From contig CAZBNU010000043.1 of the NCBI GenBank assembly GCA_964493075.1, positions 1 to 24,297 of the forward strand: DNA of 24,297 bases. Reading direction: 5' to 3'. Of the stretch, positions 1 through 8,155 are shown piece by piece; position 1 is the stretch's first letter; the number at the start of each line of letters is the position of its first letter. Below the pieces are notes generated by a model that had not been told where the DNA came from, did not search any database, and saw only the letters and a program-made list of their open reading frames with translations. The position numbers and the translations under genes are program-made. Source of the stretch: SLFT01 sp964493075. GTDB lineage: Bacteria; Hydrogenedentota; Hydrogenedentia; Hydrogenedentales; CAITNO01.

Positions 1-795
1 GCTGAATTCAAGAATGCCCTGTATCATCTGGCGCTCATCCTGTTCGATGACGCCCGAGGCTTCTCCATCGGAAAGCAGCGTAACAAATTCGTCATCCGTA
101 AGGAAAGGTGCCGGAGGTACTTCGCTGAGCCGTGTTATTTTGAAAAGAAAACCCACAAAAGATACGACAGTGCTGCGCAGAGGCGACATAATCAAATCCA
201 CCGCAAAAAGGGGCGTCGCAGCGGCAAGGGCAAAGGTGCGAGGCTTTCGGGCAGCAAATACCTTGGGCAGTATTTCACAGAAGAACAGCAGGGAACTGGT
301 GGTTATTATAACGGAAAGGACGTAAGATTGGGCTGCGGAAAAGGACAAGGAATACACAAAGACCTCGGCTACAGGCTTTGCGAAGGTAATGCTCAGTAGC
401 ACATTTACAATGTTGTTGCCCATAAGGATGGTTGCCAGCAGGCTTCCCGGACGCCGCATCATGCGTGCCGCCAACCGGCTCATAAACTGGGTTGAGTCAC
501 GCATGTGCCTCAACTGCATCTTATTGAGTGAGAGAAAAGCTACTTCGCTCGCGGAAAAGAAACAGGAGAACAGCGCCAGTAAGATGGATAGCGAAATAAC
601 GGTGGGGGTTAGTATCGTGTACCAAGGGACGCATACACCGGTAACTTCTTCACCAACAACAGCAGGTGAAGGTTCCAACGCTGCGACACGATATACGAAA
701 ATTCCTATGCAAGCCCACAGGGCGCATAAAAGTAACGTGAAGGCACATTTTCGACTGCATATTCGGGGCGGTTCACCGCCAGGGTCGTCTTCCAA
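1..795 (-). CDS. CNNM/CorC (HlyC/CorC) family membrane protein, 3' part cut by window edge
   Basis: The minus-strand frame is open from a TAA at 814-816 to the window edge, giving 265 codons. It starts with a hydrophobic segment (about residues 17-37). A DUF21-type membrane domain follows (about 60-240), carrying FSASEVAF early and an ILPK segment later. The last visible stretch is the acidic linker LTDDEFVTLLSDGEASGVIE, which in this family precedes the paired CBS domains; those and the C-terminal CorC_HlyC domain lie outside the window. The family is implicated in divalent-cation (Mg/Co) efflux. No ATG occurs before the DUF21 core. I chose TTG at 795 because GAGGAG sits about 12 nt upstream. 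It is the last visible gene of the phoH-pgpH-ybeY operon, 62 bp after ybeY, a gene order common in bacteria. Family call firm, start uncertain. Confidence 0.85.
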   Translation of the reverse strand, partial: MEDDPGGEPPRICSRKCAFTLLLCALWACIGIFVYRVAALEPSPAVVGEEVTGVCVPWYTILTPTVISLSILLALFSCFFSASEVAFLSLNKMQLRHMRDSTQFMSRLAARMMRRPGSLLATILMGNNIVNVLLSITFAKPVAEVFVYSLSFSAAQSYVLSVIITTSSLLFFCEILPKVFAARKPRTFALAAATPLFAVDLIMSPLRSTVVSFVGFLFKITRLSEVPPAPFLTDDEFVTLLSDGEASGVIEQDERQMIQGILEFS

Positions 796-857
796 GAAAG
801 TACGGCGCTCCTCTTAATGCACAGTTACAACATTTACTGATCAAGGCCTATAGTATA

Positions 858-1313
858 TCATTTATGCCATGCGCGTTCTACTTCTATGTCAAGATAGTGT
901 GCTTGTTTCTTCAGCATGACTTCCCGATCCTGCTGTTTGCTATGGGTGTGACCCAGTAAATGCAACATGCCGTGACAGAAAAGCAGCCTTACTTCATTGC
1001 GCATGGCCGACCGATTGCCGTCGCAGAAGCGATGAACCGTTTCAAGGGAAATTACGATATCCCCCAGTATTGCAGGGCCTTCGTGGCCTGGGGAGTCTTG
1101 CTGGAACGAGAGTACATCCGTCGGTTCATCTTTACCGCGGTACTGGTGGTTCAAGTCCTGAATAAAGGGGTCATCGCAAAAGAGCAGACTCAGTTCCGCA
1201 TCTTCGTTTTCCAGTCCCTCGCCAGCACAAATCCGCTGTCCGATGGCGGTCAAGTCGTTGCGTCTGTAAAGGCGCTTGAACGTGGACTGGCTCTGGATAT
1301 CCACCTGCAACAT
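858..1313 (-). CDS. ybeY: Endoribonuclease YbeY (rRNA maturation factor)
   Basis: This 151-residue protein carries the zinc-binding signature HGMLHLLGHTH, with histidines 114, 118 and 124 in the family spacing H-x3-H-x5-H. TDVLSF (65-70) and LGDIVIS (83-89) are the conserved strands of the fold. YbeY is a single-strand endoribonuclease needed for 16S rRNA 3'-end maturation and 70S quality control in the cytoplasm. The ATG at 1313 lies 3 bp after the stop of the upstream 7TM-HD gene, and an AGGAAA within the end of that gene can act as ribosome binding site, so translation is probably coupled. Length is normal. Most family members have GYDH where this one has GHTH; the metal-binding histidines are intact, so activity is expected. 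Confidence 0.95.
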   Translation of the reverse strand: MLQVDIQSQSTFKRLYRRNDLTAIGQRICAGEGLENEDAELSLLFCDDPFIQDLNHQYRGKDEPTDVLSFQQDSPGHEGPAILGDIVISLETVHRFCDGNRSAMRNEVRLLFCHGMLHLLGHTHSKQQDREVMLKKQAHYLDIEVERAWHK

Positions 1314-1316
1314 CAG

Positions 1317-3776
1317 TTACCGGTTTCCTTTCTCCTGATTAGGGTAAGCCACCCGCGTGTGCATGGCGTTAGTCAGGGCTTTAGCGACCACGTCGCGTAT
1401 CTGTGTCAGTTGTCGCAGCGTGAGATTGCAATCTTCAAACTGGTTGTCGTCGGAACGCGCCCGTATAATCTTACCCACGAATTTCCGAACTGTTTCGAGG
1501 TTCGGGTTTTCCAGGGATCGTACACCCGATTCCGAGGCGTCACAAATCATGAGAATCGCGGTTTCTGGACGCTGCGGCTTGGGACCAGGATACCGAAACT
1601 CGGTTTCTGGAAATTCCATTTCAGGATTCTGTTCTTGTGCCTTCTCATAAAAGAAGCCAATCTTACAGGTACCATGATGTTCGAGGATACCATTGATAAT
1701 GGGTTGAGGAAGTTTGTGGTCCTGAGCCTCACGGACACCTTCCACTACATGCTGGCGAATCTTGCGGACGCTTACCAGCGGCGGTAAAGAATCATGTACA
1801 TTCTTCTGTCCAGACTGATTTTCCGTGAAGTAGTCTGGATTCTTGCCTTTGCCGATATCATGATAATACGCACAGACTCGGGCAAGTAGGCCATTGGCGC
1901 CAATCGCGTCGGCTGCTGCCTCGGCAATCTGGCCCAGAAGCAGACTGTGCGCGTAGGTGGCAGGAGCAGCTAGAGCAAGTTTGCGCAGCAATTCGTTGTT
2001 AAGATCGCTGTATTCCAGCAACTGCATATCCGTTGTAATACCAAAAAGTTTTTCAAGCCAAGGTAGTACGCCCGGCGCGGCAAGAAGACACAGCGCACCG
2101 TTAAGTAGAATCAGGAATATACGCCGAAAAAACAAATCGCCAAACAAGGTATCCGTTGCAAGGATGGCAGCGCAGGTCGCCAGTACGCCTACCAGAGTGG
2201 CCACGATGGCCGCCGCAGTCATGTCACTGCGCTTGCGGACGCCATATATTGAAAATGAACCTGCGATAGTCATGGCCCCGGCAACCAGCAGCAGACGCCA
2301 GTTATACTGATACTGGGCGGAGACCAGCGCTGCTGCAAGGGCGCCGAACAGTGCCGCACGCTGTGGGCCCACTAGAATAGCATACAAAATACCCGCCGTG
2401 GCCACAGGCAACACGTAGCCTGTCGGTTCAAAATAGGAAATGATTCTGCCCAGAATCAGAATGCTGCAAAGGAGCAACAGAGCCAGGTTGAATGCAGTTG
2501 TTGGTGATGCCTGGCTGTAGGTCTGTTTGAAATGTAAACGTTTGTGTATACCCAGAAAAACCAAAAACACGAGCATAATATGGGCAAGCATGGTATTCAG
2601 GGTACGTCGAAGCGGCTGTTCATCATTGGCCAGGATATTCAGATACGTCTCAACATCCGATCGGGATTGCTCTGTCCAGCGTCTGCCCCGGTCCTGCACA
2701 ATTTCACCGGCTTCGATTTCCTTAATGACTGGTGGAACAGACTCACGCGCCCTAGCCCGTGCCCCTTCCGTATAAATTTTGTCTTCCTGCAGGGTGACCA
2801 CCACCAGATGCTGTGCTAAAGCAAAGGCAGCATCGTGCATGCGTGCCCACCTGTCAGACATGGACATCTCTCGCGCGGCGCGTTGTGCCGTTTCCGTGAG
2901 CCGTGCGTCCAGTTCTTCTTTTGCCTTCTCCACAGTAACTACTTCTCCGAGGGTGAGCTCCGTAGTTAGCGGCAAATCTCCTAACACCTGATCCCGCATA
3001 ATCACGATACGCCGGGACTCAAAGGCGGGTACCAGTATTTCCTGGCGAATACCCTTCATCAGCACATATTCCAGACCTTCCAGCGCAATCTTTCCCATAA
3101 TGTCACTTTTTTGAAAAAGTATTGGTTCGGCGGGTTCCACTACGAAGCGGGTTCCAATAACGTCTGGGGACTCCTCTTCAGTGACATCTTGTAATGAGTC
3201 ACGTTCAGTGAAATCTCGCTCGGGAAGACTTATAATATCCGGAGTGAGCCAGAGTGCAAGCAGGTCCGGCTCGGGAAAGTCCGCCCAATCGGGATTTTCT
3301 TTCAGAGCGGTTGCATGGGCGGACACCACTCGTGTCACAAGAGAATCAACGGTCTGGTCTTCTGTGGAAGCACGCATTGCCTCAATAATTGCCTGAGACA
3401 CACTATCACGTTCACCGCGTAGGCGGGCAATTCTCTCTCTGAGAAGTTGTGTCTGCTGTATAACGGCGTTGCGGTCAATGCGGAAGTAATCTGGTACTTT
3501 CGAGGCCTCCTGTTTTTTTGCTTCGGCAGTACGGGCAAGGTCAGGCGTCTCAAAATAAAATTGCGCTCTGATTTCACGGGTGGAGACGTTGCCATGAAGT
3601 TCCGTCTGGAGCGGCATATCTTTGGTGGGTTCGCGTGTCAAGGCTGCAACACAAATAATGAAGGCAAGAAATACGCCAAGCCATTGCACCAAGCGTTTGC
3701 GGCCTGTCGCAGAGTTTAATTCCTGCGCGACAGCAGCGCCAACATTAGGTCGTTTTTCGGATTTATGGGTATTCAT
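1317..3776 (-). CDS. pgpH: 7TM-HD family cyclic-di-AMP phosphodiesterase (PgpH/YqfF-like)
   Basis: The 819-residue protein has the full PgpH architecture. TM1 is at about 30-47, a long extracytoplasmic 7TMR-HDED region at about 50-390, then a cluster of membrane segments (about 396-412, 425-447, 453-470, 472-487, 492-512, 520-542, 551-570). The cytoplasmic HD domain spans about 600-760. HD-domain metal ligands are visible: H610, the H639-D640 pair in AYYHDIGKGK, H700-H701 in ILEHHGT, and D746 in ICDASES. Characterised PgpH proteins hydrolyse c-di-AMP to pApA. It lies between phoH (71 bp upstream) and ybeY (3 bp downstream). The Shine-Dalgarno is weak (TGGA about 14 nt before ATG), suggesting coupling with phoH. 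Substrate is inferred from family; no c-di-AMP synthase is in the window. Confidence 0.93.
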   Translation of the reverse strand: MNTHKSEKRPNVGAAVAQELNSATGRKRLVQWLGVFLAFIICVAALTREPTKDMPLQTELHGNVSTREIRAQFYFETPDLARTAEAKKQEASKVPDYFRIDRNAVIQQTQLLRERIARLRGERDSVSQAIIEAMRASTEDQTVDSLVTRVVSAHATALKENPDWADFPEPDLLALWLTPDIISLPERDFTERDSLQDVTEEESPDVIGTRFVVEPAEPILFQKSDIMGKIALEGLEYVLMKGIRQEILVPAFESRRIVIMRDQVLGDLPLTTELTLGEVVTVEKAKEELDARLTETAQRAAREMSMSDRWARMHDAAFALAQHLVVVTLQEDKIYTEGARARARESVPPVIKEIEAGEIVQDRGRRWTEQSRSDVETYLNILANDEQPLRRTLNTMLAHIMLVFLVFLGIHKRLHFKQTYSQASPTTAFNLALLLLCSILILGRIISYFEPTGYVLPVATAGILYAILVGPQRAALFGALAAALVSAQYQYNWRLLLVAGAMTIAGSFSIYGVRKRSDMTAAAIVATLVGVLATCAAILATDTLFGDLFFRRIFLILLNGALCLLAAPGVLPWLEKLFGITTDMQLLEYSDLNNELLRKLALAAPATYAHSLLLGQIAEAAADAIGANGLLARVCAYYHDIGKGKNPDYFTENQSGQKNVHDSLPPLVSVRKIRQHVVEGVREAQDHKLPQPIINGILEHHGTCKIGFFYEKAQEQNPEMEFPETEFRYPGPKPQRPETAILMICDASESGVRSLENPNLETVRKFVGKIIRARSDDNQFEDCNLTLRQLTQIRDVVAKALTNAMHTRVAYPNQEKGNR

Positions 3777-3847
3777 TTATTTTAGATTTTCCAGCAGCAA
3801 TTCAACTGATGGCTATGTGTTTTGAAATTACTCAGATAGGAGGTTTG

Positions 3848-4795
3848 TCAATATTGTGCAACGCCGGGTGGACCTGACTGTTGCACGATGTATGCGTCCG
3901 AATCTGCCATGTCTCCAGGCACTGGAGAATGGGGTTGCCGTATTTGCTTTCCTGTTACTTCGTACGCATTTATAATCCGCTGTACCAGTGCATTTCGTAC
4001 TACATCCCTGCTGCTGAGATGCACCATACCTATACCGTTGATATTTTGCAGCACACGTCGCGCGTCAACCAGCCCCGATGTTATGTTCTGAGGCAGATCA
4101 ACCTGAGTGATATCTCCGGTAACCACCGCTTTGGAATTCTGGCCTAATCGTGTCAGAAACATCATCATTTGGTCTACCGTAGTATTTTGTGCTTCGTCCA
4201 GAATAATGAAGGCGTTATCCAGTGTGCGTCCCCGCATGAAGGCCAGTGGCGCTACTTCGATACACTCCTGATCAATTAAACGGCTCACCCGATCCATATC
4301 TACCATGGAATAGAGGGCATCATACAGTGGTCGGAGGTAGGGGTTTACTTTTTGGGCCAAGTCGCCCGGAAGAAAGCCCAGACGCTCCCCCGCTTCCACT
4401 GCAGGACGGGTCAATACCAGTCTTTTGACCTGATGGTTCAATAAAGCCGACACGGCGACTGCCATGGCAAGGTACGTCTTGCCTGTGCCAGCTGGTCCAA
4501 TTGCCAGCGTTATATCGTGGGCATTGATAGCGTCCAGATATTCCTTTTGTCCCTGAGTGCGGGGGCGGATATGCACGTCAGCACGTATTGCGGCGGGCTG
4601 TTGCGACAGCAGACTGCTGCGCTTACCGTTTTCTGGGGAACACAATGTTGCAAGTGCATACTCATAGTCGGAAAAAGAGGGGGTATACCCTCGACGGACT
4701 GCCTTCAGCATGTCCGCCAGCATGACACTGACAGCATTGGCGGACTCTTCTTCGCCGATGACCACTACCTTCGCGCCACGATCAACAATACGCAC
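3848..4795 (-). CDS. phoH: PhoH/YbeZ-family ATPase (5' end uncertain, longer than annotated)
   Basis: Walker A GPAGTGKT is at residues 100-107 and Walker B FIILDEAQNTT at 196-206. Other family blocks are LTRPAVEAGERLGFLPGDLAQKV (split 128-150), FMRGRTLDNAF and VVTGDITQVDLP. The family acts with YbeY in RNA metabolism as a cytoplasmic ATPase/helicase-like protein. Coordinates use GTG 4795, the only standard start in frame, but this is very probably not the true start. The same frame stays open to 4933 and encodes recognisable family N-terminus (EIELDSQEESLKLLG, then EIRKF) before residue 1. No ATG, GTG or TTG exists in that extension. Either a rare start (CTG 4889-4891 or ATT 4877-4879) is used, or a one-base shift joins it to the ATG at 4937. 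It heads the operon with pgpH, ybeY and the CorC-type gene. Confidence 0.93.
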   Translation of the reverse strand: MRIVDRGAKVVVIGEEESANAVSVMLADMLKAVRRGYTPSFSDYEYALATLCSPENGKRSSLLSQQPAAIRADVHIRPRTQGQKEYLDAINAHDITLAIGPAGTGKTYLAMAVAVSALLNHQVKRLVLTRPAVEAGERLGFLPGDLAQKVNPYLRPLYDALYSMVDMDRVSRLIDQECIEVAPLAFMRGRTLDNAFIILDEAQNTTVDQMMMFLTRLGQNSKAVVTGDITQVDLPQNITSGLVDARRVLQNINGIGMVHLSSRDVVRNALVQRIINAYEVTGKQIRQPHSPVPGDMADSDAYIVQQSGPPGVAQY

Positions 4796-4934
4796 CTGTG
4801 ATCGTGACTGAATGAATTTGCGAATTTCACCGTTATGCCCCAGCAGTTTCAGCGATTCTTCCTGGCTGTCAAGTTCAATCTCACAATTCAGTACCGTTTG
4901 AAAACCCTTTCGGTAATGCCACAGAAACGACGTT

Positions 4935-4951
4935 CATGACATAATGTCATG
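4935..4951. promoter_or_regulatory. Perfect 17-bp palindrome in the phoH leader, candidate operator
   Basis: The sequence catgacataatgtcatg has two 8-base arms that are exact reverse complements around one central base. It lies about 15-31 nt downstream of the start point predicted from the phoH promoter and just before the coding frame. Such a position fits a repressor site, or a short leader hairpin over candidate start codons. No cognate regulator was identified. Confidence 0.5.
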
Positions 4952-4972
4952 CCTACCCTGAAAAACGCCTGT

Positions 4973-5001
4973 ATTGTAATCAAAACACCTCAGACAAGCA
5001 A
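4973..5001 (-). promoter_or_regulatory. Predicted sigma-70-type promoter of the phoH operon
   Basis: On the minus strand, TTGCTT (4996-5001) and TACAAT (4973-4978) are separated by exactly 17 bases, a good vegetative promoter match. The predicted start near 4966 gives a leader that includes the 17-bp palindrome. It is the only good candidate seen between mtnA and phoH. Read by eye only. Confidence 0.5.
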
Positions 5002-5060
5002 CATTCTGGCGAAAATATGTATAGTATACTATGGTAGTGTATCCGCGGAATTTGCTTTGA

Positions 5061-6095
5061 TCAAAGGGAAACGCTGAAGATGATGTCTGCAATGTTCTGG
5101 TCATAAGGTGCGCGTACGATGCCTCGATCGGTAATAAATCCTGCGATAAGTTCTGCTGGGGTAACATCAAAGGCCGGGTTAAAAACGGAAATGCCTTGAG
5201 GGGCAATAACGGTTTGCCGGAGATGGGTTACCTCGTCGGCATTGCGTTGCTCAATTGGTATCGCGCTCCCATCGGGAGTTTTGTGGTCAAAAGTGCTGGA
5301 TGGGGCAGCCACATAAAAGGGGATATTGTGGGCGCGAGCAAGAAGCGCCACTCCATAGGTACCGATTTTATTAGCCGTGTCCCCATTGGCTGCAATGCGG
5401 TCAGCCCCCACGATTACAAGATCAACCAATCCCTGCCTCATAACCTGTGCGGCCATATTATCACAGATCAGGGTGACATCAATGTCTGCTTGTGACAGTT
5501 CCCATGTAGTGAGCCTTGCCCCCTGAAGCAGAGGACGGGTCTCATCGGCATACACCTTGAACTGCTGCCCATTTTCCTTGGCAATATAAAAAGGTGCCAG
5601 CGCTGTTCCGTATCCTGACGTAGCCAGTCCCCCAGCATTGCAGTGGGTGAGTATGCCGCCACCATCAGGGATAAGGGTTGCGCCGTATTTACCTATAGCG
5701 CGACACATGGCCACATCTTCTTCAAAAATGGCATTGGCTTCTTTTTCAAGCAACTCCAGAAGTTTCTCGCTGGAAGAACAATTGCTGGCCTTGTCCAACA
5801 CCCGGGTCATTCGGTCCAGTGCATAAAAAAGATTTACGGCGGTGGGGCGCGATGTGGCCAGATAGGCGATGGAATCCCGGATGGCAGCTACACTGTTGTT
5901 CTGGATAGCTGCTACGACAACACCGTAGGCAGCGCAAATACCTATGGCAGGAGCGCCGCGCACCCGAAGTACCTTGATGGCTTCCCACACATCTCCAACA
6001 GTTTTCAGCTCAATATAGGACTCCCTATCAGGCAAAAGGGTCTGATCAATAATGAACAATTTCTTTTCTTTCCAGGCCAGAGTATTTGTTGGCAT
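5061..6095 (-). CDS. mtnA: S-methyl-5-thioribose-1-phosphate isomerase
   Basis: This 344-residue protein of the eIF2B-like family isomerises the ring-form aldose methylthioribose-1-phosphate to methylthioribulose-1-phosphate in methionine salvage. Substrate-binding RVRGAPAIGI is at 44-53. THCNAGGLATSGYGTALAP (150-168) contains the catalytic-site Cys152, and VGADRIAANGDTANKIGTYG (229-248) contains the general-acid Asp232. The start ATG 6095 is preferred to an upstream in-frame ATG at 6380, which would add 95 residues unlike the family and overlap the divergent rluD-type gene. GGAG lies 11 nt before ATG 6095. No other salvage genes are adjacent, so it may serve a partial pathway such as a 5-deoxyribose or methylthioribose shunt (inference). 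It is divergent from the pseudouridine synthase gene. Confidence 0.95.
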   Translation of the reverse strand: MPTNTLAWKEKKLFIIDQTLLPDRESYIELKTVGDVWEAIKVLRVRGAPAIGICAAYGVVVAAIQNNSVAAIRDSIAYLATSRPTAVNLFYALDRMTRVLDKASNCSSSEKLLELLEKEANAIFEEDVAMCRAIGKYGATLIPDGGGILTHCNAGGLATSGYGTALAPFYIAKENGQQFKVYADETRPLLQGARLTTWELSQADIDVTLICDNMAAQVMRQGLVDLVIVGADRIAANGDTANKIGTYGVALLARAHNIPFYVAAPSSTFDHKTPDGSAIPIEQRNADEVTHLRQTVIAPQGISVFNPAFDVTPAELIAGFITDRGIVRAPYDQNIADIIFSVSL

Positions 6096-6140
6096 CTTCA
6101 GTTTTCTCCACTTTTGAAGGGTGATTTGCGGTATACTACC

Positions 6141-6154
6141 ACAATAAATATTGT
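6141..6154. promoter_or_regulatory. Inverted repeat between the divergent mtnA and rluD-type genes
   Basis: ACAATA and TATTGT are exact 6-base inverted arms around AA. The site is centred in the 93-bp spacer that must hold both divergent promoters, so it could bind a shared regulator. It is short and AT-rich and may be chance. No convincing promoter pair was seen in this spacer for either gene. Confidence 0.25.
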
Positions 6155-6188
6155 TGTCATAGTTTTTACGATGAAATGAAAAGAATAT

Positions 6189-7154
6189 ATGCCCATAAAA
6201 ATCGAGACCATAGTAACGGATATGGAGACTGGGGTGCGGCTGGATGTGTTCCTGGCCGCTGCAGTGGAAGATGCCAGTCGTTCGTTTTTGAAAAAAATCA
6301 TTAAAGACGGCGAAGTGCTGGTTAACGGACAGGTGTGTACCAAGCCTTCTCAAACCGTCGCGGAAAACGACGATGTGCATGTTACCTTGCCAGACCCACT
6401 ACCCACAGAGCCAACACCCGAAAACCTGCCTCTGGAGATTCTATACGAAGATGCAGACCTCGTGGTGGTAAATAAACAAGCCGGTATGGTGGTGCATCCT
6501 GCACCGGGTCACGAGACTGGTACGCTGGTGAATGCGCTCTTGTATCATTGTGACGGGTACAAACAAAGTGGCGGCGATCCACGGCGTCCCGGCATTGTGC
6601 ATCGCCTCGACCGTGACACCTCGGGCGTAATGGTTGCTGCCAAACATCCCCAGTCGTACAGTCATCTTGCATACCAAGCGGCATCCCACGCTTTTGACCG
6701 GCAGTATGTTGCGCTGGCCAGAGGCGAATTCAAGGAACAGTACGGGTGTATCAATGCAGGCATGGGGCGGAGTCTTGCCGATCCTTCGCGCATGGCGGTG
6801 ACAGGAGTTCGAGCCAAAGAGGCTGTTACTCATTTTGAAACGTTGGAGCGTTTTGGTGTGGCGTGTCTGGTAAAACTGCAGCTTGAAACCGGACGTACCC
6901 ATCAGATACGCGTCCACCTTCGCTTTGCAGGACATCCGGTGCTGGGCGACCCTGTGTACGGTGAAACGCGCTATCAGGGCTGGGCTATACCTTTAGAAAC
7001 CAAGGAGACCTTGCGCTCCTTACAGGGACAGGCGCTGCATGCCGAACGCCTCGGTTTTGAACATCCCACAAGTGGCGATCGTTTGTTCTTCACATCACCC
7101 CCTCCCCCCGATTTTCAAAATGCCCTGCAGGCGTTGCGACAAGTTACGGGTTAA
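6189..7154 (+). CDS. rluD: RluA/RluD-family 23S rRNA pseudouridine synthase
   Basis: The 321-residue protein has an N-terminal S4 RNA-binding domain (about 16-66) followed by the RluA-type catalytic domain. The signature HRLDRDTSG (138-146) includes catalytic Asp141. Also present are VVNKQAGMVVHP (93-104) and the late motif GRTHQIRVHLRFAGHPVLGDPVYG. S4 plus this catalytic domain fits RluD, which modifies helix 69 of 23S rRNA, but RluC-like specificity cannot be excluded by eye. The start ATG 6189 has only a weak purine stretch upstream (AAAAGA). The stop overlaps the stop of the convergent hydrolase gene by 4 bp (7151-7154). The C-terminus is proline-rich (SPPPPPDF-like). Confidence 0.92.
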   Translation: MPIKIETIVTDMETGVRLDVFLAAAVEDASRSFLKKIIKDGEVLVNGQVCTKPSQTVAENDDVHVTLPDPLPTEPTPENLPLEILYEDADLVVVNKQAGMVVHPAPGHETGTLVNALLYHCDGYKQSGGDPRRPGIVHRLDRDTSGVMVAAKHPQSYSHLAYQAASHAFDRQYVALARGEFKEQYGCINAGMGRSLADPSRMAVTGVRAKEAVTHFETLERFGVACLVKLQLETGRTHQIRVHLRFAGHPVLGDPVYGETRYQGWAIPLETKETLRSLQGQALHAERLGFEHPTSGDRLFFTSPPPPDFQNALQALRQVTG

Positions 7155-8065
7155 GAGTGATTTCGGAGTTTTCCCGACAACCAGTCTACGGCTTGTTTGA
7201 TTTCCTTCGAGATACCGGGCCAGAGATGACCGCCTTTATCATTGTACACCAATTCGACTTCACCACCAGACCGATGCAGGGTTGTTGCAAGTTTTTCTGC
7301 CTGTTGCCAGGGAACCACCATATCTTTTTTGCCTTGAATGATCAGGAAAGGTGGTGGCTGAACAGGCGCAAGCCTTGCCGGTGATAATGACGTGAGTTTT
7401 TCCTGGAGTTCTGACTGGGAAATAGTTGACTTTCCGCCGTGAACCAAAAGGCGAGTAAGATCAAGTCCCTCAAGATTAAAACTCGTAATGGGTACGCCGC
7501 CATAATCCAGCAGGTCTGTGGGCGGAAAAAACAGTGCCGCAGCACGTATGTGAGTATTCTCTTTTTGCCAAGGTTCTCGTGCGTGCCTGCGGGGTTCCTC
7601 TGGTGACAGGGCTGCAAGTGCGGCGAGGTGACCACCAGCGGATACGCCCATAATTCCAATTCGTTTCTGGTCAACACCATAGACCGGCGCATATCCTTTG
7701 ACATGACGAATTGCGGCGTAAATATGGGTGACCATTTCCCGCCCCGTGAAGATGGGCAGGGAACCGGGAGATACGGCAAACACCGTTATTCCTTGTTCGC
7801 AAAGCGCATCAATAAGTCCGAAACCAATATGTTCATTCAGCATGGTACGGTCGGCGTGCCATCCACCGCTTACAACATCGATAACACCAGCATGCGATGA
7901 AGACACCAAGGGTTGAAAAACATCCATAACCAGTCCAACCCCGTGGGCCTCGGCGTAGACAATATTTTTAAATTGCTGGTAGTTATTACGGGTATGAGGA
8001 CGCAGATGCAAAGATGCCGCAGGGTGATGCAGCATTTCAACGCGCTGAAAATCTGTATACTTCAC
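7151..8065 (-). CDS. Alpha/beta hydrolase (esterase / BD-FAE-like)
   Basis: A complete alpha/beta-hydrolase triad is visible in 304 residues: nucleophile Ser142 in GVSAGGHLA, Asp248 in IIQGKKDMVVP, and His280 in GGHLWPG. SGGWHADRT (66-74) sits where the oxyanion-hole HGGG motif normally lies. It belongs with the small esterase / acyl-aminoacyl-peptidase-like hydrolases, often found as carbohydrate or feruloyl esterases. The substrate cannot be named. There is no clear signal peptide, so cytoplasmic location is likely. The start is GTG 8065 with a weak upstream GGGA; ATG at residue 11 (8035) is an alternative. It lies directly after a strong terminator serving the upstream secreted-protein gene, so it needs its own promoter, which I could not identify. 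Confidence 0.85.
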   Translation of the reverse strand: MKYTDFQRVEMLHHPAASLHLRPHTRNNYQQFKNIVYAEAHGVGLVMDVFQPLVSSSHAGVIDVVSGGWHADRTMLNEHIGFGLIDALCEQGITVFAVSPGSLPIFTGREMVTHIYAAIRHVKGYAPVYGVDQKRIGIMGVSAGGHLAALAALSPEEPRRHAREPWQKENTHIRAAALFFPPTDLLDYGGVPITSFNLEGLDLTRLLVHGGKSTISQSELQEKLTSLSPARLAPVQPPPFLIIQGKKDMVVPWQQAEKLATTLHRSGGEVELVYNDKGGHLWPGISKEIKQAVDWLSGKLRNHS

Positions 8066-8096
8066 GACAATTTTGGTTTCCCAGTATTTTGTGGAT

Positions 8097-8130
8097 AAAA
8101 AAATCCTGCCTATTCAGTAACAGGCAGGAT
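8097..8130 (-). terminator. Rho-independent terminator of the secreted-protein gene
   Basis: A perfect 9-bp stem (ATCCTGCCT 8103-8111 against AGGCAGGAT 8122-8130) with a 10-nt loop is followed on the minus strand by seven T (8103 down to 8097). It lies 25 bp after the stop of the gene at 8156-8872. The T-tract is on the minus-strand side only, so it acts in that direction. Confidence 0.88.
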
Positions 8131-8155
8131 ATGAAAAAAACAAAGCATTAAGCAC

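Noticed and set aside
960..1787. Long plus-strand open frame (275 codons) antisense to ybeY and the 7TM-HD gene
   Set aside because: Both minus-strand genes have clear conserved motifs across this stretch; the antisense product shows no recognisable motif or ribosome site.
5643..6179. Plus-strand open frame of 178 codons over mtnA
   Set aside because: It is antisense to the conserved active-site region of mtnA and its product resembles no family.
6096..6380. Extension of mtnA to an upstream in-frame ATG at 6380
   Set aside because: The added 95 residues are not part of the family and would overlap the start of the divergent pseudouridine synthase gene; ATG 6095 has a good ribosome site.
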